Source: Streptococcus timonensis
GTDB lineage: Bacteria; Bacillota; Bacilli; Lactobacillales; Streptococcaceae
Assembly: GCF_900095845.1 (NCBI RefSeq)
Contig: NZ_FMIX01000003.1
Span: 310,001 to 374,000 of the forward strand
Direction of reading: 5' to 3'
Length of the DNA stretch: 64,000 bases
The translations under genes and the position numbers were made by a program. The notes beneath the pieces are model-generated. The model saw only the letters and a list, made by a program, of their open reading frames with translations. It was not told where the DNA came from and made no database searches. Every line of letters starts with the position of its first letter. The first letter of the stretch is position 1. Positions 45,257 through 54,008 of this stretch are shown here, one piece after another.

Positions 45257-45307
45257 AAACCAGGTCTTAAGAAAGCTCGTAAAGCTAGCCAGTTCTCTAA
45301 ACGTTAA
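45257..45307 (+). repeat. rpsI 3'-end attachment core 3 (right end of ICE, left end of mle element)
   Basis: S9 C-terminal codons again (KPGLKKARKASQFSKR and stop), with silent differences from cores 1 and 2 (GCTAGCCAG for GCATCACAA). A terminator (ACACTTTG...CAAGGTGT, T-run) follows at about 45340-45367. Confidence 0.8.
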
Positions 45308-45370
45308 TTCGTTGCTGGACAGCAGAATACAAACGAAAACACTTTGTATATTGCAAGGTGTTTTTTTCTA

Positions 45371-45557
45371 TGAGAACTGGCGGTGCGCAATTAGGATAGC
45401 TCTAGCGACTTTAGTCGCATAGAGATATGTTATGCACAGTTGCCCCAAGAAAACAAGTGAAGCGATGTTTGATTGGATGGCAACCACTGCACTCAAAACG
45501 TTCTTCGAAAGAATTACAATATTTACAAAGAGCACCTTTCGGGGTGTTCTTTTTTTA
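45371..45557 (+). ncRNA. Candidate structured RNA downstream of the rpsI end, copy 1
   Basis: A 187-base segment found again at 49178-49361. It has a strong stem CTCTAGCGAC-TTTA-GTCGC(A)TAGAG, a long-range pairing of GTGCGCAA-type with TTATGCAC-type sequences, a TTCTTCGAAAGAA hairpin and ends in a terminator (GAGCACC-TTTC-GGGGTGTTC, T-run). The frame that could be read inside shows mostly amino-acid-changing differences between the copies, which speaks against a protein. Confidence 0.5.
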
Positions 45558-45667
45558 TTGACACCTTGTGGATTTATAATTAGGAATTTGGTTGAAGGGT
45601 ATCGGGTAAATGAAAAATTCGGCGATCATATCCTATTTCTTCGTACTTTAGCCTAATACCTATAATG

Positions 45668-45710
45668 TAAAAAACTCTAGCTATCAGGTAGTTGATAGTT
45701 AGAGTTTTTT
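45668..45710. terminator. Terminator behind mleR
   Basis: AAAAAACTCTA...TAGAGTTTTTT with inner pairing CTATCA / TGATAG. It can end transcription from either side. Confidence 0.8.
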
Positions 45711-46375
45711 CTATTCATATGATTTAATGAGATTAAATAAGGCTTCTACTTCTGATGAAAGTGTAGTTGATTTGAGATAAGTGTAATAAACTGTAAATGT
45801 TATCTGGTCCTCCGGTATTAGAGGGATTTTTATTAAATCATCATCTTCATCAGAAAGTGCGATATCAGCCAGTAAACTAAGGCCAATCCCTTTCTTTAAA
45901 AGTTCTTTAATGATGACAATGTCGTCACTCTTAAAGAATATTTCTGCCTTGTTTTGATACTTTTGATTAAGTAGTTCAAAAGCTTTCAGGTGAACAAAGT
46001 GTTCGTCTAAAAGTATAAAGGATTGATTTACTAAATCTTCAAAAGTGAGGGAAGGAGCAGTAGCAAGAGGATGGTTCTTAGATAAAACGACATACAGTTC
46101 TTTATGAAAGAGTTCATGTGTCTTTATTGAAGGATGATTGAGTGGTTCAATCAAGCCGAGTAGGCTTGCATCGAGGTCTCCTTTGAGGAGAAGATTTAAT
46201 AACTCTACGGAGCCACCGCGGATAGGGCGTACCTTTTTTAAAAAATCGAATTTATCTTTTTCGTTTAAGGCAGCAAAGAGATACTGAATGATAATAGGAG
46301 GGAATCCTACAGTAGAGTATTGTGCCAAGGAACGATTAATTTCTTTGCGAGTAGAAATAACCTCATGTTCAAACG
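45711..46375 (-). pseudogene. mleR: LysR-type regulator MleR, N-terminus lost
   Basis: The remaining about 220 codons are the effector-binding half of a LysR-type regulator: STRKEINRSLAQYSTVGFPP, LLKGDLDASLLGLIEPL, KELYVVLSKNHPLA, LLKKGIGLSLLADIAL. The DNA-binding HTH (about 70 residues) is missing because the sequence jumps into mleS at about 46361-46375. MleR normally activates the divergent mleS-mleP operon in response to L-malate. Without its HTH it cannot. Confidence 0.8.
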
Positions 46376-47887
46376 ATTGAAGAACAAGCGGCGCAAACTT
46401 ATGCGCAAATGCAAACAAAAGCCAATGATTTGGAAAAGCGTCTTTTCCTAATGGAAATTTTTAATACCAACCGGACTCTTTTCTATTACCTCTTTTCTCA
46501 ACATTTGGAGGAATTTAATCCAATTGTATACGATCCAACCATTGCAGATACCATTGAAGGCTATAGTGACCTCTTTGTAGATCCCCAATATGCGGGATAT
46601 CTTGACATCAATCATCCTGAAAATATTGAAGCCACTTTGAAAAATGCTGCTGGGGATCGCGAGATTCGTCTCATTGTTGTAACAGATGCAGAAGGAATCC
46701 TTGGAATCGGTGACTGGGGAACAAATGGTGTCGATATTTCTGTCGGGAAATTGATGGTCTATACAGGTGCTGCTGGAATCGATCCTTCTATGGTCCTTCC
46801 TTTAGTTATTGATGCAGGGACTAACCGTGAAGAACTTCGTAACAATCCTAATTATTTAGGGAATCGTCACGAACGGGTTCGCGGAGATCGTTACTACGAC
46901 TTCATTGACCAATTTGTTCAAACAGCAGAACGTCTCTTTCCTAAGCTCTACCTTCACTGGGAAGACTTCGGCCGCTTGAATGCTGCCAATATTCTTGAAA
47001 AATACCGGAAACAAATTCCAACTTTTAATGATGATATTCAAGGTACAGGAATCGTTACCTTAGGTGGTATCTTTGGTTCGTTGGATATTAGTGGTGAAAA
47101 ATTAACAGATCAAGTTTATCTCTGCTATGGTGGTGGGACTGCGGGTGCAGGAATTGCCTCTCGTGTTCTTCGTGAAATGGTGAGTGAAGGTCTTTCTGAA
47201 GAAGAAGCCTATAAACGTTTCTTTATGGTTGATAAACAAGGTCTTCTCTTTGATGACATGGATGACCTAACTCCTGAACAAAAACCGTTTGCTAAGAAAC
47301 GTACTGACTTTAGTAACGCAGACAAGTTGACTGACCTGCTTGAAGTAGTGAAGACTGTGAAGCCAACTATTCTTGTAGGAACTTCGACTCAACCTAATAC
47401 CTTCACTAAAGAAATAGTAGAAGCTATGTGTGAAAATACAGAACGTCCGATGATCTTCCCTTTGTCAAATCCAACCAAACTAGCAGAAGCTAGTGCCAAA
47501 GATTTGATTGAATGGTCAGATGGCAAAGCTTTTGTCGCAACAGGAATTCCTGCTGATACAGTTTCTTATAAAGGTGTCGACTATGTGATTGGTCAAGCCA
47601 ATAATGCCTTGATTTACCCAGGTCTTGGTCTAGGTATGCTGGCTTCTGAATCAAGTCTTTTGACTGATGAAATGATTGGAGCAGCGGCTCATTCATTGAG
47701 TGGTATTGTCAATCCAGGCCAACCAGGAGCTCCTGTCTTGCCACCATTCAAGTATGTAGCAGATGTTTCTATTAAAGTAGCAGAAGCAGTCGCTAAAAAA
47801 GCACAAGAGCAAGGTCTTGCGCGTGCTAAGGAAACAGATATGGCCAAAGCAGTTCGTGATTTGAAGTGGTATCCAGAGTATAAATAA
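46361..47887 (+). pseudogene. mleS: Malolactic enzyme MleS, 5'-truncated
   Basis: The frame matches malolactic enzymes from [16 protein letters not shown] onward and runs 508 codons without a break: [20 protein letters not shown], the NAD-binding [12 protein letters not shown], and the usual C-terminus. The enzyme turns L-malate into L-lactate and CO2 with NAD+ and Mn2+. About 33 N-terminal residues and the promoter are gone. The first in-frame ATG is at 46409, so a 492-residue protein could still be made if transcribed (full length about 541). Activity is doubtful. Confidence 0.85.
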
Positions 47888-47964
47888 TTCATTGCTGCTG
47901 TCTATCCTTCACTAGCGACAGATTTGTATGGGCTGTGGACTTAAGTAATTTAGAAAGGATACCT

Positions 47965-48912
47965 ATGTCACTCTTTTTAACCTCGATTACGAGTATCATT
48001 CCGATTATCACTATCATTGTTTTGGGGTATATTCTTCAGGTGAAGGGATGGTTTGGAGATGCCTTTGGACCTAACCTATCTCGTTTAATCATGAATGTAG
48101 CCTTGCCAGCGTCAATCTTTGTGTCGGTAATGAAATACCTAACACTAGATAAACTAATCAGTCTTTCTGGAGGTCTCCTTTATACATTTGTGGCCTTTAT
48201 CTTGGGCTATATCGTAGCTTATATTGCAGTTATGATTTTCAAGGTTCGTCCAGGACGACGAGGCACCATGATTAATACCTTTGTGAATGCTAATACTATT
48301 TTTATTGGTTTACCTTTAAACGTTGCTCTTTTTGGGGATCAGGCTCTTCCTTATTTCTTAATTTACTATATTACCAACACGATTTCCACCTGGACATTGG
48401 GCGTGTATTTGATGACGAGTGACAGTAAATCGGGTCAAAGCAAGAAGACAAGTAAATTTGATTGGAAGAAATTGCTACCAGCTCCGCTTGTAGGTTTTCT
48501 TGTGGCTCTACTATGTTTGATTCTTCGAATCTCTATTCCAGATTTTGCAACGAATACCTTGACTTATGTTGGAAATATCGTCACACCCCTATCTCTGATT
48601 TATATTGGTATCGTTCTTGCAAAGGCAGGCTTGAATACTATTACTTTTGATAAAGATACAATTGTTACTTTAGTTGGACGCTTTATCCTAGCTCCTCTGA
48701 TTATGCTTCTTGTATTGAAGTTCTTTGCACCAAATATGGCGACAGTAGAATTTAAGACCTTTATGATTCAGTCCGCTACACCAGCTTTAGCTGTTCTTCC
48801 GATCCTTGCTAATCAGGGAAAAGGAGATGTGGAATTCTCTACGAATGTGGTGACTTTAAGTACGGTTCTATTTATCGTTGTTATTCCAATATTACAAACT
48901 TTGTTAGGATAA
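47965..48912 (+). CDS. mleP: Malate transporter MleP, AEC family
   Basis: A 315-residue auxin-efflux-carrier-type permease with about ten membrane helices, e.g. SLFLTSITSIIPIITIIVL at the start and RFILAPLIMLLVLKFF late. It takes up malate in exchange for lactate in malolactic fermentation. The ATG at 47965 is preceded by GAAAGGATACC. It is intact, but its promoter was the mleS promoter, which is lost. Confidence 0.88.
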   Translation: MSLFLTSITSIIPIITIIVLGYILQVKGWFGDAFGPNLSRLIMNVALPASIFVSVMKYLTLDKLISLSGGLLYTFVAFILGYIVAYIAVMIFKVRPGRRGTMINTFVNANTIFIGLPLNVALFGDQALPYFLIYYITNTISTWTLGVYLMTSDSKSGQSKKTSKFDWKKLLPAPLVGFLVALLCLILRISIPDFATNTLTYVGNIVTPLSLIYIGIVLAKAGLNTITFDKDTIVTLVGRFILAPLIMLLVLKFFAPNMATVEFKTFMIQSATPALAVLPILANQGKGDVEFSTNVVTLSTVLFIVVIPILQTLLG

Positions 48913-49062
48913 GAAGGAAGAGGATAGGATTGAAGGTTTTGCGTTAAGAAATTTCCCTATTTTAGATACATCTATTCCTATTTCTTGAAATCAAAATCGG
49001 CAGAAACTCTTCGGATGTTTCCTATCAAGCGCTTTTGAGCTGTCCTAAAAGCCAGACTTTTC

Positions 49063-49113
49063 AAACTAGGATTGAAAAAAGCTCGTAAAGCTAGCCAGTT
49101 CTCTAAACGTTAA
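49063..49113 (+). repeat. rpsI 3'-end attachment core 4
   Basis: S9-type codons KLGLKKARKASQFSKR and stop. The first codons differ (AAACTAGGATTG). A terminator follows. At 49379-49400 a remnant of the TTCACCCCA-type integrase arm repeats is seen, so another element once stood to its right. Confidence 0.75.
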
Positions 49114-49177
49114 TTCGTTGCTGGGCAGCAGAATACAAACGAAAACACTTTGCATCTTGCAAGGTGTTTTTTTCTAT

Positions 49178-49361
49178 GAGAACTGGCGGTGCGCAATTAG
49201 GATAGCTCTAGCGACTTTAGTCGCTTAGAGATATGCTATGCACAGTTGCCCCAAGAAAATAAGCGAAGCGATGTTTGATTGGATGGCAGCCACTGCACTC
49301 AAAACGTTCTTCGAAAGAACTACAATACTTACAAAGAACACCTTTCGGGGTGTTCTTTTTT
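49178..49361 (+). ncRNA. Candidate structured RNA downstream of the rpsI end, copy 2
   Basis: Same as 45371-45557. Some differences keep base pairs: for example the terminator stem GAACACC/GGTGTTC here is perfect where copy 1 has G-U. This supports selection on structure, though two copies are too few for proof. Confidence 0.5.
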
Positions 49362-49482
49362 AATCCTCAATAAGAGAGTTCACCCCCAAAATTCTCACCA
49401 CTAGTCATTGTCTTATATAATTTGTTCTTAGTATCAGTTTAGTATGATATAATTAAATACGAATAATATAAAGGAGTTATAA

Positions 49483-50055
49483 ATGAAAATAGGAAAAGGC
49501 ATCAATTGGGTTTTGATTCTGTTAAGTTGCTTAATTGCTATAGTACTGATAAGTTTTATGTTCTTCTTTAATCATAAGAAGCAAGATGTAGAAGCAGTAA
49601 ATGCTACAACAGAACAGGTTTCTACTACTAGTACGACAGCGACTAGTACAACAACCACTAGTTCAACGACTACTCAAGATAGTGTTACGACTACGGAGGA
49701 AAAACCTTCGACACAAGAAGAGCAAACGAATGCTGAATCACAAAAAATAGATGAGCAAGCTATTCTCAATGGAGATTTCTCTACTCTAGTTGGAACTTGG
49801 AGAAATGGACTTGGGAAAGAGTTTACATTCGATAAAAATGGGCTAGTAGACAGTGGAAATATTGAAAAAGTGAGTATAGGTAACAATGGAAGTATTAATT
49901 TCAGTATTAGAGCTGGTTTCTCAGGGTATGGAATGAGTATTTATCCTGCTGGAACTACTATTACTTGGGTAGATTCTGACTTAAGTAAAAACAGGCTTAT
50001 TGCTGGTCAAGCTGCTCCAACTAGCTCAGAACAAGTTTTTTATAAAGTAGACTAA
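49483..50055 (+). CDS. Membrane-anchored DUF6287-type protein
   Basis: The 190-residue protein has an N-terminal membrane helix (VLILLSCLIAIVLISFMFFF), a Ser/Thr-rich linker (residues about 40-80) and a C-terminal DUF6287-like beta domain (GDFSTLVGTWRNGLGKEFTF). It is probably exposed on the cell surface. Ribosome site AAAGGAG; the TATAAT at 49447 belongs to its promoter. A terminator lies at 50059-50091. Confidence 0.7.
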   Translation: MKIGKGINWVLILLSCLIAIVLISFMFFFNHKKQDVEAVNATTEQVSTTSTTATSTTTTSSTTTQDSVTTTEEKPSTQEEQTNAESQKIDEQAILNGDFSTLVGTWRNGLGKEFTFDKNGLVDSGNIEKVSIGNNGSINFSIRAGFSGYGMSIYPAGTTITWVDSDLSKNRLIAGQAAPTSSEQVFYKVD

Positions 50056-50058
50056 ATA

Positions 50059-50091
50059 ATCAACCATCTCATCAAAATTTGAGATGGTTTT
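50059..50091 (+). terminator. Terminator of the DUF6287-type gene
   Basis: Stem AACCATCTCA / TGAGATGGTT followed by a T-rich stretch. Confidence 0.8.
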
Positions 50092-50096
50092 CTTCT

Positions 50097-50230
50097 TTAT
50101 TTGTGAGTTGTGATCATTTTATGAAGGTTAATCAAGTATGCTTCAAAAATAGCTTTCATAGGCGTTCCAGCCTGTTTAGCAAGATGTTGGAATTTATGAG
50201 GACCTTGACGGGTATTATTTTTCTTCATAG
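50097..50230 (-). pseudogene. Decayed C-terminal end of a tyrosine integrase
   Basis: The codons GPHKFQHLAKQAGTPMKAIF, EAYLI and KMITTHK correspond to the PHKLRHTGATLAK...EALTHSD region of the rpsI-type integrases, with deletions. It matches the arm-repeat remnant at 49379 and shows a former element right of core 4. Confidence 0.55.
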
Positions 50231-50353
50231 TATGTTGTGTTATAATGTAGATACGATATGAATAAATTAAGATATCTCTGTAAATTCTGTAAATATAACT
50301 TTGTGTGAACATGAGTACATTTGAATTTATAGAATGATAGGAGGTGGTTTACA

Positions 50354-50866
50354 ATGATAAGTTTAGAGCTGATGTCTGAAGAAAATAGCATAGATGTTTA
50401 TTCTTTTGAAAAAGAAAATCGGGAGTATTTTGAGCGGAATTTACCTCCTAGACCAGCTACCTATTTTGATTCAGAAGGTTTTAAAGAAATTACAAGGGAA
50501 TTGTTAAGGGAACAAGAGAATCATGATGTCTACACGCATCTTATTAGAGATGCACAAGGTACTATGGTCGGAAGAATCAATTTAAGTGTCTTAGAGGATG
50601 ATCGAAAAACAGCAGAACTTGGATATAGGATCGGAGAAAATGTTACTAATTTAGGTTATGCAAGTGAAGCGGTTAAACTCGTTTTAGAAAAGGCCTTTAC
50701 TACTTATGGTTTACATAAGATTATCGCAGGGACGGCAACGGACAATCTGATCTCTCAGAGAGTGCTTTTAAAAAATGGTTTCACCTTTAGTAGAATCATA
50801 GAGAATGACTTTCAAATGCATAACGAGTGGATTCATACGGCAGTATTTGAGATAAGGAATCTATAG
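50354..50866 (+). CDS. GNAT-family N-acetyltransferase, copy 2
   Basis: The 170-residue protein is 93% identical to the IME copy at 19933-20445 (12 differences), with the same GNAT motifs. The ribosome site AGGAGG is better here. Substitutions such as Gly-Lys to Glu-Asp and Tyr-Asn to Asp-Asn suggest separate evolution since the duplication. The substrate is unknown. Its terminator (AGTAGAC-ATTC-GTCTACT) overlaps the promoter of the next operon. Confidence 0.85.
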   Translation: MISLELMSEENSIDVYSFEKENREYFERNLPPRPATYFDSEGFKEITRELLREQENHDVYTHLIRDAQGTMVGRINLSVLEDDRKTAELGYRIGENVTNLGYASEAVKLVLEKAFTTYGLHKIIAGTATDNLISQRVLLKNGFTFSRIIENDFQMHNEWIHTAVFEIRNL

Positions 50867-50906
50867 CATCATCATTACCAATCGTTTGCCAAAACTCAAC
50901 ATTTCT

Positions 50907-50957
50907 AGTAGACATTCGTCTACTTTTTTTATATAATAAAACTAAACCGAAATGGTT
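50907..50957 (+). promoter_or_regulatory. Promoter, terminator and operator ahead of the hdiR-like operon
   Basis: TAGACA (50909-50914), 17-bp spacer, TATAAT (50932-50937), then palindrome AACCGAAATGGTT (50945-50957). The -35 lies inside the GNAT terminator. It shares 19 identical bases and the whole layout with the ImmA promoter at 26898-26945. The palindrome is the probable binding site of the HdiR-like repressor. Confidence 0.65.
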
Positions 50958-51012
50958 GAATTTTAAAAATAAAGTCAACTTACGATGAAAACACCACACT
51001 AGGAGGTAAATC

Positions 51013-51699
51013 ATGTACCAACCAGAAAAACTTAAGGCTCGGAGAAAAGAGCTAAAACTAACACAAAAAGAGATTGCAGAACGACTTGGGATCAGTTTTC
51101 AGGCTTATTCAGCCTGGGAACGTGGGGTTAAAGAGCCTTCTGAAGAAAAGGTTCGTCAACTAGAGAAAATCTTAAAAGTACCAAAAGGCTATTTCACCCA
51201 AATCGAAATTGTCCGTCTCTATAATAGCCTCTCTAACCAAGGGAAAGAAAAGGTGGTAGTCTATGCTCGCAATCTGGCTCAAGAAGAACAAGCTAAGAAG
51301 GTGACTGCTATTTCAGAAAAACTCTACGAGTATCATGTCTATGAAGGCATGTCGGCTGGTATCGGTGCTTCAGTTTATGATGATCGAAATTTTGATACGG
51401 TTTATTTCAATGAAGAACTGGCTCATGATTTTGCTTCCTGGGTATCTGGGGATTCTATGGAACCCAAGTATCAAAATGGTTCAGTGGCTCTGATTCGAGA
51501 GACCGGATTTGATTATGACGGGGCAGTCTATGCAGTGGTTTGCAATAACCAGACCTATATCAAACGGGTCTACCGAGAAGAAGATGGCTTACGTTTGGTT
51601 TCCATCAATCCTAAATACAAGGATATTCACATTTCTTACGAAGAAGATCCGCGGATTGTGGGTATTATCGTGGGGAATTTCGTACCCATGGAGGGATAG
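51013..51699 (+). CDS. HdiR-like LexA-type repressor (SOS regulator)
   Basis: The 228-residue protein has an Xre-type HTH (residues 5-60, LKARRKELKLTQKEIAERLG) and a C-terminal S24 LexA-like peptidase: likely cleavage bond Ala115-Gly116 in MSAGIGAS, Ser148 in GDSMEP, Lys184 in TYIKRV. In HdiR of Lactococcus and Streptococcus, DNA damage triggers RecA-dependent self-cleavage and frees the downstream umuC-type genes. The next gene begins 3 bases after its stop. Confidence 0.88.
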   Translation: MYQPEKLKARRKELKLTQKEIAERLGISFQAYSAWERGVKEPSEEKVRQLEKILKVPKGYFTQIEIVRLYNSLSNQGKEKVVVYARNLAQEEQAKKVTAISEKLYEYHVYEGMSAGIGASVYDDRNFDTVYFNEELAHDFASWVSGDSMEPKYQNGSVALIRETGFDYDGAVYAVVCNNQTYIKRVYREEDGLRLVSINPKYKDIHISYEEDPRIVGIIVGNFVPMEG

Positions 51700-51702
51700 T
51701 CT

Positions 51703-53118
51703 ATGGGCTACTTTGATTATTCCAGAGAGCCCAAAAGTGATATTGCCTTTGTCGATATGAAGTCCTTTTATGCTAGCGTTGAGTGTGTAGAAAGAGGACT
51801 CCATCCTCTCAAAACCTCCCTTTGTGTCATGAGTCGGGCGGATAATTCAGTTGGGCTTATTCTTGCCTCCTCACCTATGTTTAAAAAGGTCTTTGGAAAA
51901 GCAAATGTTGGCCGTGCCTATGACCTCCCCTTTGATATCAAGACGCGTAAATTTTCCTACTATAATGCCAAAAAACAAGGCTTACGGACAGATCCAGCCT
52001 ATGTGAGATTTATCGAAGACTGGGCTCGGGTGACCGTGATTGTCCCTCCTCGGATGGATAAGTATATCGCAGTTAATATGGAAATCCAAGGAATCTTTCA
52101 GAACTATGGCAGTCCAGATGATATTTATCCTTACTCTATTGATGAAGGCTTTATTGATCTAACCAGTTCGCTCAATTATTTTGTCCCGGACCAGCAGATT
52201 TCTCGTAAAGATAAGCTGGACATGCTTTCGGCTCGTATTCAGAGGGATATTTGGCGACAGACAGGGATTTACTCGACGGTCGGTATGTCGAATGCCAATC
52301 CCCTGCTTGCTAAGTTGGCCTTGGATAATGAAGCCAAGCACACACCGACTATGCGAGCCAATTGGTCTTACCAGGACGTGGAAAATAAGGTCTGGTCCAT
52401 TCCAAAGATGACCGACTTTTGGGGGATTGGGCATCGGATGGAGAAGCGCTTGAATAGCTTGGAAATCTATTCGATTAAGGAATTAGCCAATAGCAATCCT
52501 GATGTCCTGAAGAAAGAACTTGGTCAAGCTGGACTTCGCTTGTGGTTTCATGCCAATGGAATAGACGAGAGTAATGTTCATAAACCCTATAAAGCCAAAT
52601 CTCACGGCTTGGGCAATTCGCAAATTTTACCGAGAGATTATGTCAAGCAGCGAGACATCGAAATTATCCTTCGAGAGATGGCTGAGCAGGTGGCTATCAG
52701 GCTTCGACGGGCCAGAAAGAAGACGACAGTTGTGTCTATTCATCTTGGTTTTTCTAAGCAGGAAAAAAAACGCTCCATCCATACCCAGATGAAGGTGGAG
52801 CCGACCAACAATACCGGTCTTTTAGTCAGTTATGTACTGAAATTATTCCATAGCAAATATACTTCTGGAGCCGTTAGAAGTGTTGCCGTTAGTTATTCAG
52901 GGTTTGTGGATGAATCCTTTGGTTTGATTTCCCTTTTTGATGATGTTGATAAAGTAGAAAAAGAAGAAAGGCTCCAGACAGCCATTGATTCCATTCGAGA
53001 ACAATTCGGCTTTACTTCCCTTTTGAAGGCGACTGCCTTAGAGGATGCATCGAGAAGTATTGCAAGAAGTAAGCTGATCGGAGGGCACTCTGCTGGAGGA
53101 TTAGATGGATTGAAATGA
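51703..53118 (+). CDS. UmuC-type Y-family DNA polymerase
   Basis: The 471-residue error-prone polymerase has IAFVDMKSFYASVECV at the N-terminus (first catalytic Asp), YSIDEGFIDLT (second acidic pair), a helix-hairpin-helix-like part (WGIGHRMEKRLNSL) and a little-finger domain. It copies past DNA lesions and causes SOS mutagenesis. Its stop overlaps the next start by 4 bases. The hdiR-umuC-ORF3-ORF4 order equals the UV-inducible operon described in S. uberis. Confidence 0.92.
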   Translation: MGYFDYSREPKSDIAFVDMKSFYASVECVERGLHPLKTSLCVMSRADNSVGLILASSPMFKKVFGKANVGRAYDLPFDIKTRKFSYYNAKKQGLRTDPAYVRFIEDWARVTVIVPPRMDKYIAVNMEIQGIFQNYGSPDDIYPYSIDEGFIDLTSSLNYFVPDQQISRKDKLDMLSARIQRDIWRQTGIYSTVGMSNANPLLAKLALDNEAKHTPTMRANWSYQDVENKVWSIPKMTDFWGIGHRMEKRLNSLEIYSIKELANSNPDVLKKELGQAGLRLWFHANGIDESNVHKPYKAKSHGLGNSQILPRDYVKQRDIEIILREMAEQVAIRLRRARKKTTVVSIHLGFSKQEKKRSIHTQMKVEPTNNTGLLVSYVLKLFHSKYTSGAVRSVAVSYSGFVDESFGLISLFDDVDKVEKEERLQTAIDSIREQFGFTSLLKATALEDASRSIARSKLIGGHSAGGLDGLK

Positions 53119-53477
53119 TTGATCGTTCATATTTGCCCTTTCAATCCACGAGGGATTATCAAGATCCAGGCATGCAGAAGTGGATGGGTTTTTTTCTATC
53201 GGAGCATACGAGTTCACTCAGTGCAGAAAAAAATCGTGTGGATTTATCGACAGATTTGAATTCAGTCGAGAAGTTGTTGCTACTTCCCCAGCTCTACGTT
53301 GGACGACTAAAAGGCTCTTTTATGGTCAAGGAGAAAAATCATAAAAGCACGATATTGGGCGAAGTAAGAGAATTATCTCCTCAAGAAATCTCGGTTAGAA
53401 CGGATGAAGGCTATCGATTAATCAGGCTAGATGATATTCTCGCCATCCAACTTTGTCAGGAGGAAGTTGATGACTAG
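53115..53477 (+). CDS. ORF3 of the SOS mutagenesis operon, YolD-like
   Basis: A 120-residue protein whose C-terminal half (KSTILGEVRELSPQEISVRT, then RLIRLDDILAIQL) resembles YolD-like partners of Y-family polymerases. Overlaps umuC by 4 bases and the following gene by 8 bases. It probably modulates polymerase action. Confidence 0.7.
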   Translation: MIDRSYLPFQSTRDYQDPGMQKWMGFFLSEHTSSLSAEKNRVDLSTDLNSVEKLLLLPQLYVGRLKGSFMVKEKNHKSTILGEVRELSPQEISVRTDEGYRLIRLDDILAIQLCQEEVDD

Positions 53478-53760
53478 AAAAGAGTTATATGAAAACAGAT
53501 TGCAGATGGATTACTTCTCAGATGATTACATCCGCTTTGAAGAAGATTTCCAAAAATACTCTGCCATGAATGTACCCTTGACTTTCTTGATTGATGATAT
53601 TCTACGAACCATGGCTATCAACCAAAAGGACTACTTTGTCTTAAACAAGGAAAATGCCAAGGACGGAAGGGAACATCGGTTTTATTTTAGAGTGAGGATG
53701 GAAAAAGACTGTCCACGTACTCGAACCTATACCTATCTTGGGCTGGGGCGAAATCATTAG
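53470..53760 (+). CDS. ORF4 of the SOS mutagenesis operon, DUF5960-type
   Basis: A 96-residue protein starting at ATG 53470 (overlap with ORF3; ribosome site AGGAAG). The first half is helical and acidic (YFSDDYIRFEEDFQKYS). The function is unknown; it is the last gene of the operon, with a terminator 65 bases on. Confidence 0.7.
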   Translation: MTRKELYENRLQMDYFSDDYIRFEEDFQKYSAMNVPLTFLIDDILRTMAINQKDYFVLNKENAKDGREHRFYFRVRMEKDCPRTRTYTYLGLGRNH

Positions 53761-53824
53761 TAAAAATTCTTATCTTAGATATATTTGTTGCAATAATAAC
53801 ACTGCAAACAACTATAATTTCCAG

Positions 53825-53856
53825 CCATTCAAGAGCTATTTCTTGAATGGTTTTTT
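53825..53856 (+). terminator. Terminator of the hdiR-umuC operon
   Basis: Perfect stem CCATTCAAGA / TCTTGAATGG, loop GCTATT, then T6. Confidence 0.9.
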
Positions 53857-53898
53857 GTTTGCTTTTTAATAGTAATTAAGTTATACCAATTTTTATTC

Positions 53899-53927
53899 TT
53901 GACAAGTTAAATAAACAAGTATATAAT
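53899..53927 (+). promoter_or_regulatory. Consensus promoter of glmS
   Basis: TTGACA (53899-53904), 17-bp spacer, TATAAT (53922-53927), a perfect sigma-A consensus. The leader up to the ATG is about 75 bases; it shows no glmS ribozyme core that I can recognise. Confidence 0.8.
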
Positions 53928-54008
53928 GTTTTTGCTGATTCTACAAATCGGGAATTAGACTATACCAATTTTAAGGAGAAAGCACAGTTTGTCTGTGTCG
54001 TATATACT

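Larger units (their letters stand above)
45257..49113. mobile_element. Putative CIME with malolactic genes, between two rpsI 3'-end cores
   Basis: This 3.8 kb unit carries mleR (broken), mleS (truncated) and mleP, with attachment-type repeats at both sides but no integrase or conjugation gene. The sequence following each core is the same for about 250 bp (terminator and RNA-like region), so the unit is a direct repeat too. It fits a cis-mobilizable element or an old duplication next to the ICE. Confidence 0.55.

Noticed and set aside
45432..45656. Open frame of 74 codons behind rpsI core 3
   Set aside because: It lies in the RNA-like segment and its terminator; the second copy at 49236 changes most codons non-silently and ends differently.
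53930..54008. glmS ribozyme or other riboswitch ahead of glmS
   Set aside because: The leader is only about 75 bases and lacks the conserved ribozyme core as far as I can see.
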